Numbered from the stretch's first letter, positions 48,602 to 57,590 are shown. The stretch is DNA of 64,000 bases from Komagataeibacter xylinus (GCF_004302915.1 NZ_QQBI01000001.1:62001-126000); one strand, 5' to 3'. Numbers and translations are program-made. Notes: generated by a model not told the origin, from the letters alone.

Positions 48602-49213
48602 CTAGCGGTACACGCCGCGGCCCGGCCTGCGCAGCAGCACGCGCACGGCACCCTGATTGGCCGCATGCGGGTGCACCACGGCCAGGATCAGGCGACCCAG
48701 ATCGCCGCGCCCCAGCCAGAACGGTAGTTCGCGCCGTAGGATGCCGCCATGATGGCCGCTGCCCAGCCCGGTAATGATCTCGACACAGCGCACGTTGTCG
48801 GCATGCGCCTGAATGAGAAAGCCGTGCAGGCGGTGGAACGCCGTCTGTGCCACCTGCCCGTGCAGGTCCAGTCGGCGCTCGGGGCGCAGCTTGCCGCTCA
48901 CCAGCCCGCGCCAGCTCGTATCATCCAGCCCCGGCCTGCGCACACCGATCTCGAATGCGCCGCCCTTTCCCTTCTGCACCGTCAGGCTGTGGCTGGCGGT
49001 CTGGTGCACCGCATGCACGCCGCCTTGCGCAAGGCGTTGCATGATGGCCGCGCGGCTCATGCCCGGCCGGTCGGCCTCGGGCGGCACGGAGGGCGGCGGA
49101 GCTGCAGGTGGGGTCTGGCCCGTGTGGCGTGGTGCGGTCCGTAGCGGCGCGATACCCTGCGCGAAGGCCGCCCACAGGGCCTGTTCCTCCTCGTTCAGTC
49201 TGCGCTGCCTCAC
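48602..49213 (-). CDS. Smr-domain (MutS2-related) protein
   Basis: Small protein (203 residues) whose C-terminal half is an Smr domain: LDLHGQVAQTAFHRLHGFL, then VRCVEIITGLGSG and GILRRELPFWL. Smr domains are nucleases acting on DNA or RNA, and the LDLHG and TGxG motifs are intact. The N-terminal half is polar and Pro-rich (PPAAPPPSVPPEADRP). GTG 49213 has AAAGGA at 8-base spacing and is preferred to ATG 49252. Homologues sit close to mltA, tim44 and secB in other alphaproteobacteria; here the peroxidase and methyltransferase lie between. Confidence 0.88.
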   Translation of the reverse strand: MRQRRLNEEEQALWAAFAQGIAPLRTAPRHTGQTPPAAPPPSVPPEADRPGMSRAAIMQRLAQGGVHAVHQTASHSLTVQKGKGGAFEIGVRRPGLDDTSWRGLVSGKLRPERRLDLHGQVAQTAFHRLHGFLIQAHADNVRCVEIITGLGSGHHGGILRRELPFWLGRGDLGRLILAVVHPHAANQGAVRVLLRRPGRGVYR

Positions 49214-49302
49214 GGTATGATTCCTTTCTGCGGGCCGGTGGCCTGCGCGCATAGAATCATACCGCGCCCGCAAGGTCCATGTTTTCAGGCATGGCGCCCG
49301 CG

Positions 49303-49353
49303 CAAAAAGAATGCCGCCTTTTTTGAAAAAAGGCGGCACCCGTAAACATCAGT
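49303..49353 (-). repeat. Palindromic intergenic element, copy 6 (half)
   Basis: GCCGCCTTTTTTGAAAAAAGGCGGC stem with CACCCGTAAACATC: inverted, with a diverged end and no AAGCTT palindrome. It lies downstream of the quinol peroxidase gene, ahead of the Smr gene on the same strand. Confidence 0.78.
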
Positions 49354-49371
49354 CGTTTTTTATCAGGCAAC

Positions 49372-50784
49372 TCAGGGCGTGGTGTTGCGCAGCGTCTCGC
49401 CTTGGTAGCGCCCGGTCAGCGTGTTGAGGAAGGACACGATATCCGCCACATCCTGCTCGGACATGTCATGATCCGGCGTCTGGTAACGCGCCATCTTGCG
49501 CACGGCGTCATCCAGCGTCTTGACGCTGCCATCATGGAAGTAGGGCGCGGTCAGCGCGATGTTGCGCAGGTTGGGCACCTTGAAGCGCTCCATGTCGGCC
49601 GGGTCGTGGGTGACTTCAAAGCGCCCCCTGTCGGCATCGGTCAGTTTGCCGCCACGGGCCGCGAAATAATCGCCTTCCAGCCCCATCGGCTCAAGCGCCT
49701 GCCCACCCATGGACGGGCCGGTATGGCAACCAGAACAGCCCACCTGCTTGAACAGCGCGTAACCATGTTTTTCCTGCGTGTTCAGCGCCGCGTCATCGCC
49801 TTTCAGATACTGGTCAAAGCGGCTGTCGGGGGTGATCAGGGTCTTTTCATATTCGGCAATGGCGTTGGTGATGGTGGTCTCGTCAATCGTATCGCTGCCA
49901 AAGGCGGCCGCGAACGCAGGCGCGTAGGTCGGGTCGGCGCGCAGGCGGTCTGCCACGGCGCTCCAGTCATGTGACCCCATCTCGACCGGGTTCATGACCG
50001 GGCCCGCCGCCTGCTGCGCCAGCGTATCGGCGCGCGCGTTCCAGAACTGCCATTTGCTGAAGCCCGCATCGAACACCGTCGGCACATTGATCGGCCCCTT
50101 CTGGCCGCCAATGCCGGTGGCCGTGACCAGCCCGTCCACGCCGCCATGCTGCAGGCTATGGCAGGAGGCACAGTTCGACTTTTCATCACCTGACAGGTTG
50201 CGGTCAAAGAACAGGCGCTGGCCCAGCGCCACCTTGTTGGCATCCACCGTGACAGATTCGGGAATGGGCTGCACGGGTTCGGCGGCAAAGCGCTCGGCCA
50301 CACCGGCGGTGGCGTAATGCTGGCGGCGCACCTGCGCGATCCAGTTCAGCATGCTCTCGCGCTGGCTGGCAGAAAGATGGGCATGCCAGTGCATGAGCAG
50401 GTACAGCGTGGGGGGCATGCGGTTCTGGTTGATGACTTCCTCAATGCGGGCCAGCTTTTCCTCATCGGGCACGCTGCCATTTTGCAGCGCGTCGATCACC
50501 GGCTCCACGCGGAAGTGGCGCAGCCCCTCGGCACGGTCGCGGCTCATGAGCGGCTGCGCCACGGGAAGGTGGAAGTAGAACGGCAGCTCGACCTTGGCCG
50601 CGTGGCAGTAATCGCACCGCGCCTCGCGCACTACATCCAGTGCAGCGCGTGACACCGCATCCACCCCCGCGCCCGCAGGGGCGGGCGCGGTTGTATGGTC
50701 AAAATGGGTGAGATAGGCGACCGTACCGCCATATACCACGCCACCTGCCACCACTGCCGCCGCAACCATCTTCCTTATCGACAT
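49372..50784 (-). CDS. Triheme cytochrome c quinol peroxidase, YhjA-like
   Basis: Periplasmic peroxidase anchored by one N-terminal helix (MVAAAVVAGGVVYGGTVAYL); 470 residues. Unlike classical dihaem enzymes it has three c-type motifs: CDYCH (57-61), CASCH (205-209) and CSGCH (350-354). The N-terminal domain (ELPFYFHLPVAQPLM, MPPTLYLLMHWHAHLS) matches E. coli YhjA, which reduces H2O2 with electrons directly from quinol. The rest is the dihaem core (VALGQRLFFD, CHSLQHGGVDG, NAIAEYEKTLITPDS, LRNIALTAPYFHDGS). In a quinol-driven respiratory chain this would detoxify peroxide without cytochrome c. Confidence 0.93.
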   Translation of the reverse strand: MSIRKMVAAAVVAGGVVYGGTVAYLTHFDHTTAPAPAGAGVDAVSRAALDVVREARCDYCHAAKVELPFYFHLPVAQPLMSRDRAEGLRHFRVEPVIDALQNGSVPDEEKLARIEEVINQNRMPPTLYLLMHWHAHLSASQRESMLNWIAQVRRQHYATAGVAERFAAEPVQPIPESVTVDANKVALGQRLFFDRNLSGDEKSNCASCHSLQHGGVDGLVTATGIGGQKGPINVPTVFDAGFSKWQFWNARADTLAQQAAGPVMNPVEMGSHDWSAVADRLRADPTYAPAFAAAFGSDTIDETTITNAIAEYEKTLITPDSRFDQYLKGDDAALNTQEKHGYALFKQVGCSGCHTGPSMGGQALEPMGLEGDYFAARGGKLTDADRGRFEVTHDPADMERFKVPNLRNIALTAPYFHDGSVKTLDDAVRKMARYQTPDHDMSEQDVADIVSFLNTLTGRYQGETLRNTTP

Positions 50785-50865
50785 GCAAAACCCTTTCGCT
50801 TGGCCTGCGGATGTTCTGGTCGATCGGAGGATTATTTGTCAAAACAATCATTTTAATGAAAACGA

Positions 50866-51756
50866 TCAAGAATTTCGATCGTCCATCCCGCCCGTGCCAG
50901 CCTCAGCCGCCGCCATAGCCTGCCGCACGCGCTGCCGGGCCACATTGACATAGATGGTATCCAGATCAATTCCGATGCCCTGCCCCCCTTCGCGCACGGC
51001 GGCGACGAGCGTGGTGCCCGTGCCCATGAAGGGGTCGAGCACCACCGGCGCGCTCTTGCCATGCAGGCGGATGCACATTTGTGGCAGCAGCACGGGAAAC
51101 GTGCCGGGATGATGGAATTTCTGCGCCTTGCCCTGCACCGTCTCATACGGGATGAACCACGTATCGCCCCGGCAGCGCCGGTCCTGGCGGTGGCCACGGC
51201 GCACGATGTTGGACTTGTCCATGTAGGGCACGCCAATATCGAGCCGGTTCAGCCCGACATCACCCCCGCGCGTGAGGTGGAACAGGTGCTCATGGTTACG
51301 GTTGAGGTAACGGTGGCTGTTGACCGGCTTGAAGTGGCCATGCGTGTCGGTACCGACCGAGATCGACTTGACCCATGCAATATGGTTTTGCAGCACGAAC
51401 AGCTCGCGCAGCCGCACCATGAGCTCGAACGGCAGCCAGGGCTGGGCTGATGACCCGGCCACGTTGAGGAAGAACGACCCATCGGGCCGCATCACGCGGC
51501 GCACCTCGCGCGCGATCTCGACCATCCAGTCCAGATAGCCGTCCTCTTCCAGCCGGTCGCGATAGGTGCGGTATTTCAGGCCGATATTATAGGGCGGCGA
51601 GGTCACGACCACATCCACGCTATCGGCTTCCATGCGGCGCAGCGCGCGCAGGCAGTCGCCGCGCACGAGCAGGTGCGGCCCCTCGGTGTAACGGACAGTC
51701 CGCGGCAGGCGGGGTGTGGATGCGGAAACCTGCCCCGCGCGGGGTCGCCCTGTCAT
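50866..51756 (-). CDS. Beta-class DNA methyltransferase (orphan)
   Basis: Site-specific DNA methylase (296 residues). The catalytic motif IV is TSPPYN (about residue 52), near the N-terminus, and the AdoMet-binding motif I is DPFMGTGTT near residue 243; this order defines the beta class. SPPY is typical of cytosine-N4 methylases, whereas adenine methylases usually show DPPY, so the base is uncertain. The target-recognition region between them includes HEHLFHLTRGG and SNIVRRGHRQDRR. No restriction enzyme gene is adjacent, so it is an orphan methylase. It lies 36 bases after the mltA stop. Confidence 0.88.
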   Translation of the reverse strand: MTGRPRAGQVSASTPRLPRTVRYTEGPHLLVRGDCLRALRRMEADSVDVVVTSPPYNIGLKYRTYRDRLEEDGYLDWMVEIAREVRRVMRPDGSFFLNVAGSSAQPWLPFELMVRLRELFVLQNHIAWVKSISVGTDTHGHFKPVNSHRYLNRNHEHLFHLTRGGDVGLNRLDIGVPYMDKSNIVRRGHRQDRRCRGDTWFIPYETVQGKAQKFHHPGTFPVLLPQMCIRLHGKSAPVVLDPFMGTGTTLVAAVREGGQGIGIDLDTIYVNVARQRVRQAMAAAEAGTGGMDDRNS

Positions 51757-51792
51757 GATGCTGCTACGCTCTTAACTCCGCCCAGGGCGGAC

Positions 51793-53010
51793 CTAGTGTT
51801 TGTGTTTATGCCTGTGCTTCTTTTCCCGCCCCGGTTCGCTGCGGGGCACCAGCAGGATCATCTGGCCGGGTGAATGCAGGTTTCCCGCCGCCTGCGCCGC
51901 CTCCGGCCCCCAGCCCATATACAGGTCGGCCCGGTCCGGTCCCTTGATGTCGGTACCCAGATCCTGCGCGAAATCAAGCCGGTTCCACGCCGCCAGGTGG
52001 CCTGCAACCGGAACCTGCGCCTGCACCCATACCGGGCTTCCCAACGGAATGTAAGAGCGGTCGACCGCCATGGAGCGCCCCGGCGTGAGCGGCACGCCCA
52101 GCGCGCCCGGCGCACCGGCCAGCGGGCTGTCGGAAGGCAGCTGGCGGAAGAAGACGTAATTGGGGTTCTGCTCCATCACCGCCCGCGCCTGGCCCGGATT
52201 CGCTTCCAGCCAGCCCCGGATCGAGGCCATGTTGATGTCATCGCTGCCAATCAGGCCCTGCGCCACCATGGCCCGGCCCAGCGGCACGTAAGGCTGGCCA
52301 TTGAGGCCATCGAAGCCAAGGCGGACTATCTCGTCATTGGGCAGGCGCACACGCCCTGAACCCTGAATCTGCAGGAAGAACAGGTCAACCGGATCGGCCA
52401 GCCACAGCAGTTCGAGCTTTTCATGCGCCAGCGCGCCGCCGTCGATCTGCGCACGGGTCCAGTAGGGCACGATCTGCCCGTCATGCAAACGCCCGGTCAC
52501 CACATTGCCCTGCGCATCACGCTGGCGCACCAGGTCAGGCGGCCTGCGGTAGACGGGGGTCTGGTAAATGCCGCCACGGCGCAGGGAGCCGCGGATCTCG
52601 GGCTCGAAATAACCGGTGAACAGCATACCGCCCGCGCGTTTGCCCGCGGCCATGTGGGTGGGCACGAACCATTGCTCGAAAAATGCCCGCGCCGCCGCCC
52701 GGTCGCCGGTCGGCACCGCACGGGCTGCCGTGCAGGCGGCCTGCCAGTCGCCCACCTGATGGCCCGCATGCGCCGAAGGGTCACCACCCAGCCCGCTTTC
52801 AGGCGGCAGGCTCTCGATCTTGTGGCACTCAGCCAGGAAGACGGGAAGCGCCTCTTCGAGGGCATCGTCCTGCCAGCCGGGCAGTTTGCTGAACGAGAGT
52901 GCGCGGGCATGGGAAGAAGGTGCCTTCGCCCCCAGCGTGGGGGACTCCATATGACACCCGCACAGGGCGGCAACGGCGCACAACGGCGCGATACGCTTGA
53001 ACACTTTCAT
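51793..53010 (-). CDS. mltA: Membrane-bound lytic murein transglycosylase A
   Basis: Outer-membrane lipoprotein cleaving the glycan strands of peptidoglycan (405 residues). The lipobox is ALCGC (about residue 19). The domain contains FTGYFEPEIRGS, LLWLADPVDLFFLQIQGSGRV, GQPYVPLGRAM and, at the end, the 3D domain with FAQDLGTDIKGPDRADLYMG, whose Asp residues are catalytic. The last eleven residues (REKKHRHKHKH) form an unusual Lys/His tail. It lies 52 bases after the Tim44-like gene on the same strand. Confidence 0.94.
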   Translation of the reverse strand: MKVFKRIAPLCAVAALCGCHMESPTLGAKAPSSHARALSFSKLPGWQDDALEEALPVFLAECHKIESLPPESGLGGDPSAHAGHQVGDWQAACTAARAVPTGDRAAARAFFEQWFVPTHMAAGKRAGGMLFTGYFEPEIRGSLRRGGIYQTPVYRRPPDLVRQRDAQGNVVTGRLHDGQIVPYWTRAQIDGGALAHEKLELLWLADPVDLFFLQIQGSGRVRLPNDEIVRLGFDGLNGQPYVPLGRAMVAQGLIGSDDINMASIRGWLEANPGQARAVMEQNPNYVFFRQLPSDSPLAGAPGALGVPLTPGRSMAVDRSYIPLGSPVWVQAQVPVAGHLAAWNRLDFAQDLGTDIKGPDRADLYMGWGPEAAQAAGNLHSPGQMILLVPRSEPGREKKHRHKHKH

Positions 53011-53062
53011 AAAGATGTATTTATCATGACTTTATTGATGAAAGTAAGGCCGTTCATCTGCC

Positions 53063-53743
53063 TTACGCGCTGCGGCTTGCCCCCAGCCGCCAGCCATCAC
53101 CATTGACGCCAAGCAGGCGCTCGAAAACCCACAGGTCGGAGAATTCGGTCACGGCATCCACGCCCGCCACGGGCTGGCCGTTGCCATCCAGCGTGACGCT
53201 GATCTGGTCGGACACGATGCGCACTTCAATATGAGCGACAGGATTGGGGCCTGTCGTCTCGTCGATATCCGCGCCGATGATGGCGATATCGGTAATATCG
53301 CGGATTTCGCTACGCAGGGTCTCGCCCGCCTGCTGGCGCGACTGGATCGCGGACTCGAACGCCGTGAAAGTAGCCGCGGTCAGCAGCGTGCGCAGCGTGT
53401 TCAGGTCGCCTGCCGCATAGGCGGTCACGATCTGGCGAAAGGCCGTCTCCGTGCCCTTGGCAAACCCGTCTGGCGTAAAATCGGGCTGGAGTGCGGCAAT
53501 GCGGGCCAGTACGCCACCCACGCGCGTATCGGGTGTGGGAATGTCATAGGTCACGGCGGGCGGGGGCGGCTCGGGCGTTGCCTGCACTGCGGTGGGGGCC
53601 ATGGGCGGCGGCGCCACGGGGCGCGGGGTCGGCTCGGCGCCGACACGGCGGCCAAGGATACTGCGCAGCCGCAGCACGAGAAAGACAGCCACCAGCCCCA
53701 GAACAATCAGATCCAGCGGAAAATGACCAAAAGAAAAATTCAT
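53063..53743 (-). CDS. Tim44-like domain protein (TimA)
   Basis: Inner-membrane protein (226 residues): one N-terminal helix (LDLIVLGLVAVFLVLRLRSIL), a Pro-rich linker (PTPRPVAPPPMAPTA) and a Tim44/mL45-like domain (FAKGTETAFRQIVTAYAAGDLNTLRTLL, ending WVFERLLG). In alphaproteobacteria this protein (TimA) is thought to be the ancestor of the mitochondrial Tim44 import factor; its bacterial role is unclear. It is divergent from secB and ahead of mltA, the usual arrangement. Confidence 0.9.
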   Translation of the reverse strand: MNFSFGHFPLDLIVLGLVAVFLVLRLRSILGRRVGAEPTPRPVAPPPMAPTAVQATPEPPPPAVTYDIPTPDTRVGGVLARIAALQPDFTPDGFAKGTETAFRQIVTAYAAGDLNTLRTLLTAATFTAFESAIQSRQQAGETLRSEIRDITDIAIIGADIDETTGPNPVAHIEVRIVSDQISVTLDGNGQPVAGVDAVTEFSDLWVFERLLGVNGDGWRLGASRSA

Positions 53744-53949
53744 GCCGCGCGTCCATTACCGCAGGCGGGCCAGCCTGCCAAAGATTACCCTGCGCTACAA
53801 CATAGGCAACGCCCGGAGCCAGCACAATGCGCGACAGGCGTTAAAATTCCGGCAGCTGGTATGGCATCACCTGCATACCCATGCTACGGCCAGAGGATAC
53901 GGTACCCTTAAATCTTTTTGCGTCTCTCTTGTGGGGAATACAGACAAGC

Positions 53950-54471
53950 ATGTCCGACACGACCAAGCCGCCCACCCCTGAAAACGACCAGACCGCCCCC
54001 CCGGCGCAGCCGCTGGCGATCAACCTGCAATACATCAAGGACCTTTCGTTCGAAGTGCCCGCCGGGGCGGAGATCTTCGCAACACTGCGCACCAACCCGC
54101 AGATTTCGGTCAACATTGATGTGCAGGCCAACCGTCTGGAACCCGACCAGATGGTGTTTGAGGTGATCCTGGCCGTAAAGACCGAGGCCAGCGAGCCGCC
54201 GCAGCAGGAAGGTGGCCCGCAGGGGCGTCCGGTATTCATTGCCGAGCTGGCCTATGCCTGCATCGTGACCCTGACCAACCCGCCCGCCGAGCTGGTCGAG
54301 CCGATCCTGCTTGTTGAAGTGCCGCGCCTGATCTTCCCCTATGTGCGCAACATCCTCAGCGAAGTCACGCGCGATGGCGGGTTCCCGCCCGTGGTGCTGC
54401 AGCCGATCGACTTCGTGGCGCTGTGGCAGGCCAAGCGTAACTCGTTTGACCAGACGCCGGGCCACGCCTGA
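53950..54471 (+). CDS. secB: Protein-export chaperone SecB
   Basis: Tetrameric cytosolic chaperone that keeps preproteins unfolded and passes them to SecA. The 173-residue protein has an acidic, Pro-rich N-terminus, then INLQYIKDLSFEVP, VNIDVQANRLEPD, the central ELAYACIVTL and FPYVRNILSEVTRDGGFPP that forms the peptide groove, and LQPIDFVALW. ATG 53950 is preferred over ATG 53881, which lacks homology. A strong terminator follows. The divergent Tim44-like gene supports the assignment. Confidence 0.96.
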   Translation: MSDTTKPPTPENDQTAPPAQPLAINLQYIKDLSFEVPAGAEIFATLRTNPQISVNIDVQANRLEPDQMVFEVILAVKTEASEPPQQEGGPQGRPVFIAELAYACIVTLTNPPAELVEPILLVEVPRLIFPYVRNILSEVTRDGGFPPVVLQPIDFVALWQAKRNSFDQTPGHA

Positions 54472-54491
54472 TCCTTCTGGCGGTTACTGGC

Positions 54492-54526
54492 AAAAGGCCG
54501 GGGGCATTGGCTCCCGGCCTTTTTTT
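54492..54526 (+). terminator. Terminator of secB
   Basis: Stem GGCCGGGGG/CTCCCGGCC (one mismatch) with a short loop and a run of seven T, about 20 bases after the secB stop. Confidence 0.88.
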
Positions 54527-54552
54527 CATGGTTCGTGCCATTCCCTCACGGG

Positions 54553-54578
54553 TTGAAAAAAGCTTCTCCAAAAACTTT
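54553..54578 (+). repeat. Palindromic intergenic element, copy 7 (fragment)
   Basis: Only the right part remains: TTGAAAAAAGCTTCTCCAAAAACTTT, matching the end of the AAGCTT palindrome and the right terminal repeat. It lies between the secB terminator and the hemD stop. Confidence 0.6.
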
Positions 54579-54592
54579 CCCGGGCGTGCCGC

Positions 54593-55336
54593 TCAGCGGG
54601 CTTTGCCAAGGCAGGCCAGCATGGCGGCCTGATCCGGTCGGGCTGCCACGCGCACGGCCCTCCATGCTGGCCCACAGGCCAGGGCAGCCGCCACGCCATC
54701 GGACATGGCCACCGCCACCACCTGCCCCAGCATCGCGGCCTGCGCAGCACTCAGGGCCGCAAGAAAAGCCTGCGCCGTGCGGGTGGAATAGAACAGGATC
54801 GCCGCCACCTGCCCCGCCGCCAGCGCCTGCGCCGCCTGCGCGGGCAGACGCTGTTCGGGGCTCACCGCATAGACACAGCGCCTGATGACGCGAAACCCCG
54901 CCGCACGCAGCGCCTGCGCCATGTCATCCCCATAGCCACGCCCCACGGCCAGCAGCAGCAGGCCACGCACGGGCAGGGCCGCACGCAGCAGCGCAACCAG
55001 ATCATCCGCCGTGCCAGCTGCCGTAACGACATGCCTGAAACCGGCCGCACGCGCCCGCTCGCCTGTGGCATGACCCACCACGTAACAGGGCACATCATGC
55101 CATTCGGGGCGATTGATGGCGGCGATGGCCTGCCCGCTGGTCAGCACGAGCGCATCGGGCCGGGGAGTGTTCGGAGCAAGGGAAAGCTGCGCGACATGCA
55201 GCATGGAAGCTGCAATGGGCCGCCACCCCAGCCCGGCCACCGCCGCCACGGTGGGGGCGAGGCCCGGCGGGGGGCGGGTAATGATCACCCCGTCACGTGC
55301 AACGGAAGTGTCGAGCGGATCAGGCGCTTTCGGCAA
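54593..55336 (-). CDS. hemD: Uroporphyrinogen-III synthase
   Basis: Cyclises hydroxymethylbilane to uroporphyrinogen III. About 247 residues; the family is weakly conserved, but GVIITRPPPG at the start, LVLTSGQAI, YVVGHATGERARAAGF and ILFYSTRTAQAF in order fit HemD. The start is uncertain: TTG 55336 (overlapping hemC by 17 bases) is used; GTG 55288 directly precedes the conserved VIITRP, and ATG 55399 would overlap hemC by 80 bases. It follows hemC, the enzyme making its substrate. Confidence 0.85.
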   Translation of the reverse strand: MPKAPDPLDTSVARDGVIITRPPPGLAPTVAAVAGLGWRPIAASMLHVAQLSLAPNTPRPDALVLTSGQAIAAINRPEWHDVPCYVVGHATGERARAAGFRHVVTAAGTADDLVALLRAALPVRGLLLLAVGRGYGDDMAQALRAAGFRVIRRCVYAVSPEQRLPAQAAQALAAGQVAAILFYSTRTAQAFLAALSAAQAAMLGQVVAVAMSDGVAAALACGPAWRAVRVAARPDQAAMLACLGKAR

Positions 55337-56402
55337 AAATATCAGCCGGGCTGTCGGCCCGCAGGCTGCGGCCCAGGTCACGGCCCAGACGGGCTGCATC
55401 GGACGGCGCGCCGCTGATCGAGCGCTTGAGCAGGAAGGAGCCGTCCTCGCGCGCCACTAGCCCGGTCAGGTGCAGTTCCGGTGCGCCACCGGCCACGACC
55501 GGGATCAGCCGCGCGTAACCGCCAATGGGGGTGCGGCACGAACCATCAAGCTCGGCCAGCAGCGCACGCTCGGCGGTCGCCACCGCGCGGGCCTCGTAAT
55601 CCTCGATGGCGGAAAGAAGTTCGCGCAGTTCCACGTCGCTTTCGCGCACGGTCACGCCCACAATGCCCTGCCCCGCCGCCGGCACCATGATGGTGGGGTC
55701 AAGGATCACGTCGGCGCGGTCTTCCATGCCAAGGCGGCGCAGCCCGGCATAGGCCAGCAGCGTTGCATCGCACTGGCGCGCGGCCAGCTTGTCGAGGCGT
55801 GTCTGCACGTTGCCGCGCAGCAGGCCGAATTTCAGGTCGGGGCGCACATGCAGCATCTGCGCCTGCCGCCGCACCGAGGCACAGCCCACCAGCGCACCCT
55901 GCGGCAGCACGGCATACGGGTCCGCCGGATCAGGCTCGCCACAGCCGGGGCCGAGGATCAGCACATCACGCGCATCCTCGCGCTTGAGCGTGCAGGCCAG
56001 CACCAGACCCGGCGGCAGCGTGGTTTCCAGATCCTTGAGGCTGTGGACGGCAAAATCGATCCGTCCATCAAGCAGCGCCTCATGGATTTCCTTGGCGAAC
56101 AGGCCCTTGCCGCCAATTTCAGCCAGCTTGCGGTTGAGCACCTGGTCGCCCGTGGTGCTGATCTGGTGCTCCTGAAACGCACCCATGTCACGCAGGACGG
56201 GGCAGAAGCGGGTCAGCACCGTCAGGAAGGCGCGTGTCTGCACCAGCGCCAGCGGGGAGGCCCGCGTGCCGACCTTCAGCGGCAGCTGCCGCCGGTGGGG
56301 TTCGGTATGGGTGGCTTCCTTTCGCTGGCGTGCAGCAGCCTCGGCCGCGACTTTCTGTAGCGCGGACGATGGAAACGGGGCGGATGGCTTTGCGGACTCC
56401 AT
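55320..56402 (-). CDS. hemC: Hydroxymethylbilane synthase (porphobilinogen deaminase)
   Basis: Polymerises four porphobilinogens into hydroxymethylbilane using a covalently bound dipyrromethane. The 360-residue protein has KVGTRASPLALVQT, ISTTGDQVLNRKLAEIGGKGLF, the catalytic Asp in GRIDFAVHSLKDL, GCASVRRQAQ, LRGNVQTRLDKL and the cofactor Cys in LLAELDGSCRTPIGGYA. A 40-residue N-terminal extension precedes the conserved block, so the true start may lie a little downstream. It is coupled to hemD and divergent from tsaD, as in many alphaproteobacteria. Confidence 0.96.
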   Translation of the reverse strand: MESAKPSAPFPSSALQKVAAEAAARQRKEATHTEPHRRQLPLKVGTRASPLALVQTRAFLTVLTRFCPVLRDMGAFQEHQISTTGDQVLNRKLAEIGGKGLFAKEIHEALLDGRIDFAVHSLKDLETTLPPGLVLACTLKREDARDVLILGPGCGEPDPADPYAVLPQGALVGCASVRRQAQMLHVRPDLKFGLLRGNVQTRLDKLAARQCDATLLAYAGLRRLGMEDRADVILDPTIMVPAAGQGIVGVTVRESDVELRELLSAIEDYEARAVATAERALLAELDGSCRTPIGGYARLIPVVAGGAPELHLTGLVAREDGSFLLKRSISGAPSDAARLGRDLGRSLRADSPADIFAESA

Positions 56403-56473
56403 ATCGCGTGTCTATTACCGCATCGCGATAAAGGAAAGATGACAATCGACACATCCGGATTGTAAATTACGCC

Positions 56474-57589
56474 ATGCACGCCAGCGACCAGACCCCACCC
56501 GATCTGCCAACTCCCGTTATGGCCATTGAATCTTCGTGCGATGACACCGCCTGTGCCATCGTGGCGACAGACGGCCAGATCGTGGCAGAAACGACATTAA
56601 CGCAATCCGGCCATGTGCCATTTGGCGGGGTCGTGCCCGAAATTGCCGCCCGCGCCCACCTTGCCGCCCTGCCCGCACTGGTGCGCGACACGCTGGCCAA
56701 GGCCAACATGCAACCCCGCGAGCTCGGCGCCATTGCCGCAAGCTGCGGGCCGGGGCTGATTGGCGGGCTGATCGTCGGTGCCGACATGGGCAAGGGCATG
56801 GCCATAGCACTTGATAAACCCTTCATTGCCGTCAACCACATCGAGGCCCATGCGCTCACCGCCCGCCTGCCCGGCGTGGCGGAGAATGGCGCGCCATTTC
56901 CCTACCTACTCCTTCTGGTATCAGGCGGGCACTGCCAGTGCATCGCGGTGGAAGGCGTGGGCCATTACCGCAGGCTGGGCGGCACGATTGATGACGCGGC
57001 GGGCGAGGCATTTGACAAGGTGGCCAAGATGCTCGGCCTTGGCTGGCCGGGCGGCCCTGCGGTGGAGGCACTGGCGCGTGAGGGCGACCCGCGCGCGGTG
57101 CCCCTGCCGCGCCCGCTTATGGGCCGGCCGGGCTGTGATTTCTCCTTCTCCGGCCTGAAAACCGCCGTGGCGCAGAAACTGCCCGCCGAAGTGCGCACCG
57201 CCCTGCCCCGGCAGGAAGCGGCCGATATTGCCGCAAGCTTCCAGCAGGCGGTGAGCGACATCGTGATCGACCGCCTTGGCCATGCGCTGGAAATGATGGA
57301 GCGCCCCACCACGCTGGTGGTGGCAGGCGGCGTTGCGGCCAATGGCGTGCTGCGGGCCAGCCTGCAGCAGTTCGCCACCCGCCACGACCTGCCCTTTGCC
57401 GCCCCTCCGCTCAGGCTGTGCACCGATAACGCGGTAATGGTGGCATGGGCCGCGATCGAAACCATGCGCGCGCGCCGTGAAGCGGGCCTGCCCATTCCCG
57501 ACGACATCGCCCTGCGCCCGCGCCCGCGCTGGCCGCTGGCGGAGATGGCGCAGCGCATGACCGCAGATCCGATCGAGGCCACGCCTTAA
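56474..57589 (+). CDS. tsaD: tRNA N6-threonylcarbamoyladenosine synthase catalytic subunit
   Basis: Transfers the threonylcarbamoyl group to A37 of ANN-decoding tRNAs, working with TsaB, TsaC and TsaE. The 371-residue protein has AIESSCDDTACAIV, the metal-binding HIEAH motif in NHIEAHALTARL, LLVSGGHCQ, GGTIDDAAGEAFDKVAKMLGLG and the C-terminal VVAGGVAANGVLR. Length is slightly above the usual 340. It starts 71 bases from the divergent hemC. gpsA follows after about 200 bases that contain a palindromic element. Confidence 0.96.
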   Translation: MHASDQTPPDLPTPVMAIESSCDDTACAIVATDGQIVAETTLTQSGHVPFGGVVPEIAARAHLAALPALVRDTLAKANMQPRELGAIAASCGPGLIGGLIVGADMGKGMAIALDKPFIAVNHIEAHALTARLPGVAENGAPFPYLLLLVSGGHCQCIAVEGVGHYRRLGGTIDDAAGEAFDKVAKMLGLGWPGGPAVEALAREGDPRAVPLPRPLMGRPGCDFSFSGLKTAVAQKLPAEVRTALPRQEAADIAASFQQAVSDIVIDRLGHALEMMERPTTLVVAGGVAANGVLRASLQQFATRHDLPFAAPPLRLCTDNAVMVAWAAIETMRARREAGLPIPDDIALRPRPRWPLAEMAQRMTADPIEATP

Positions 57590-57590
57590 A

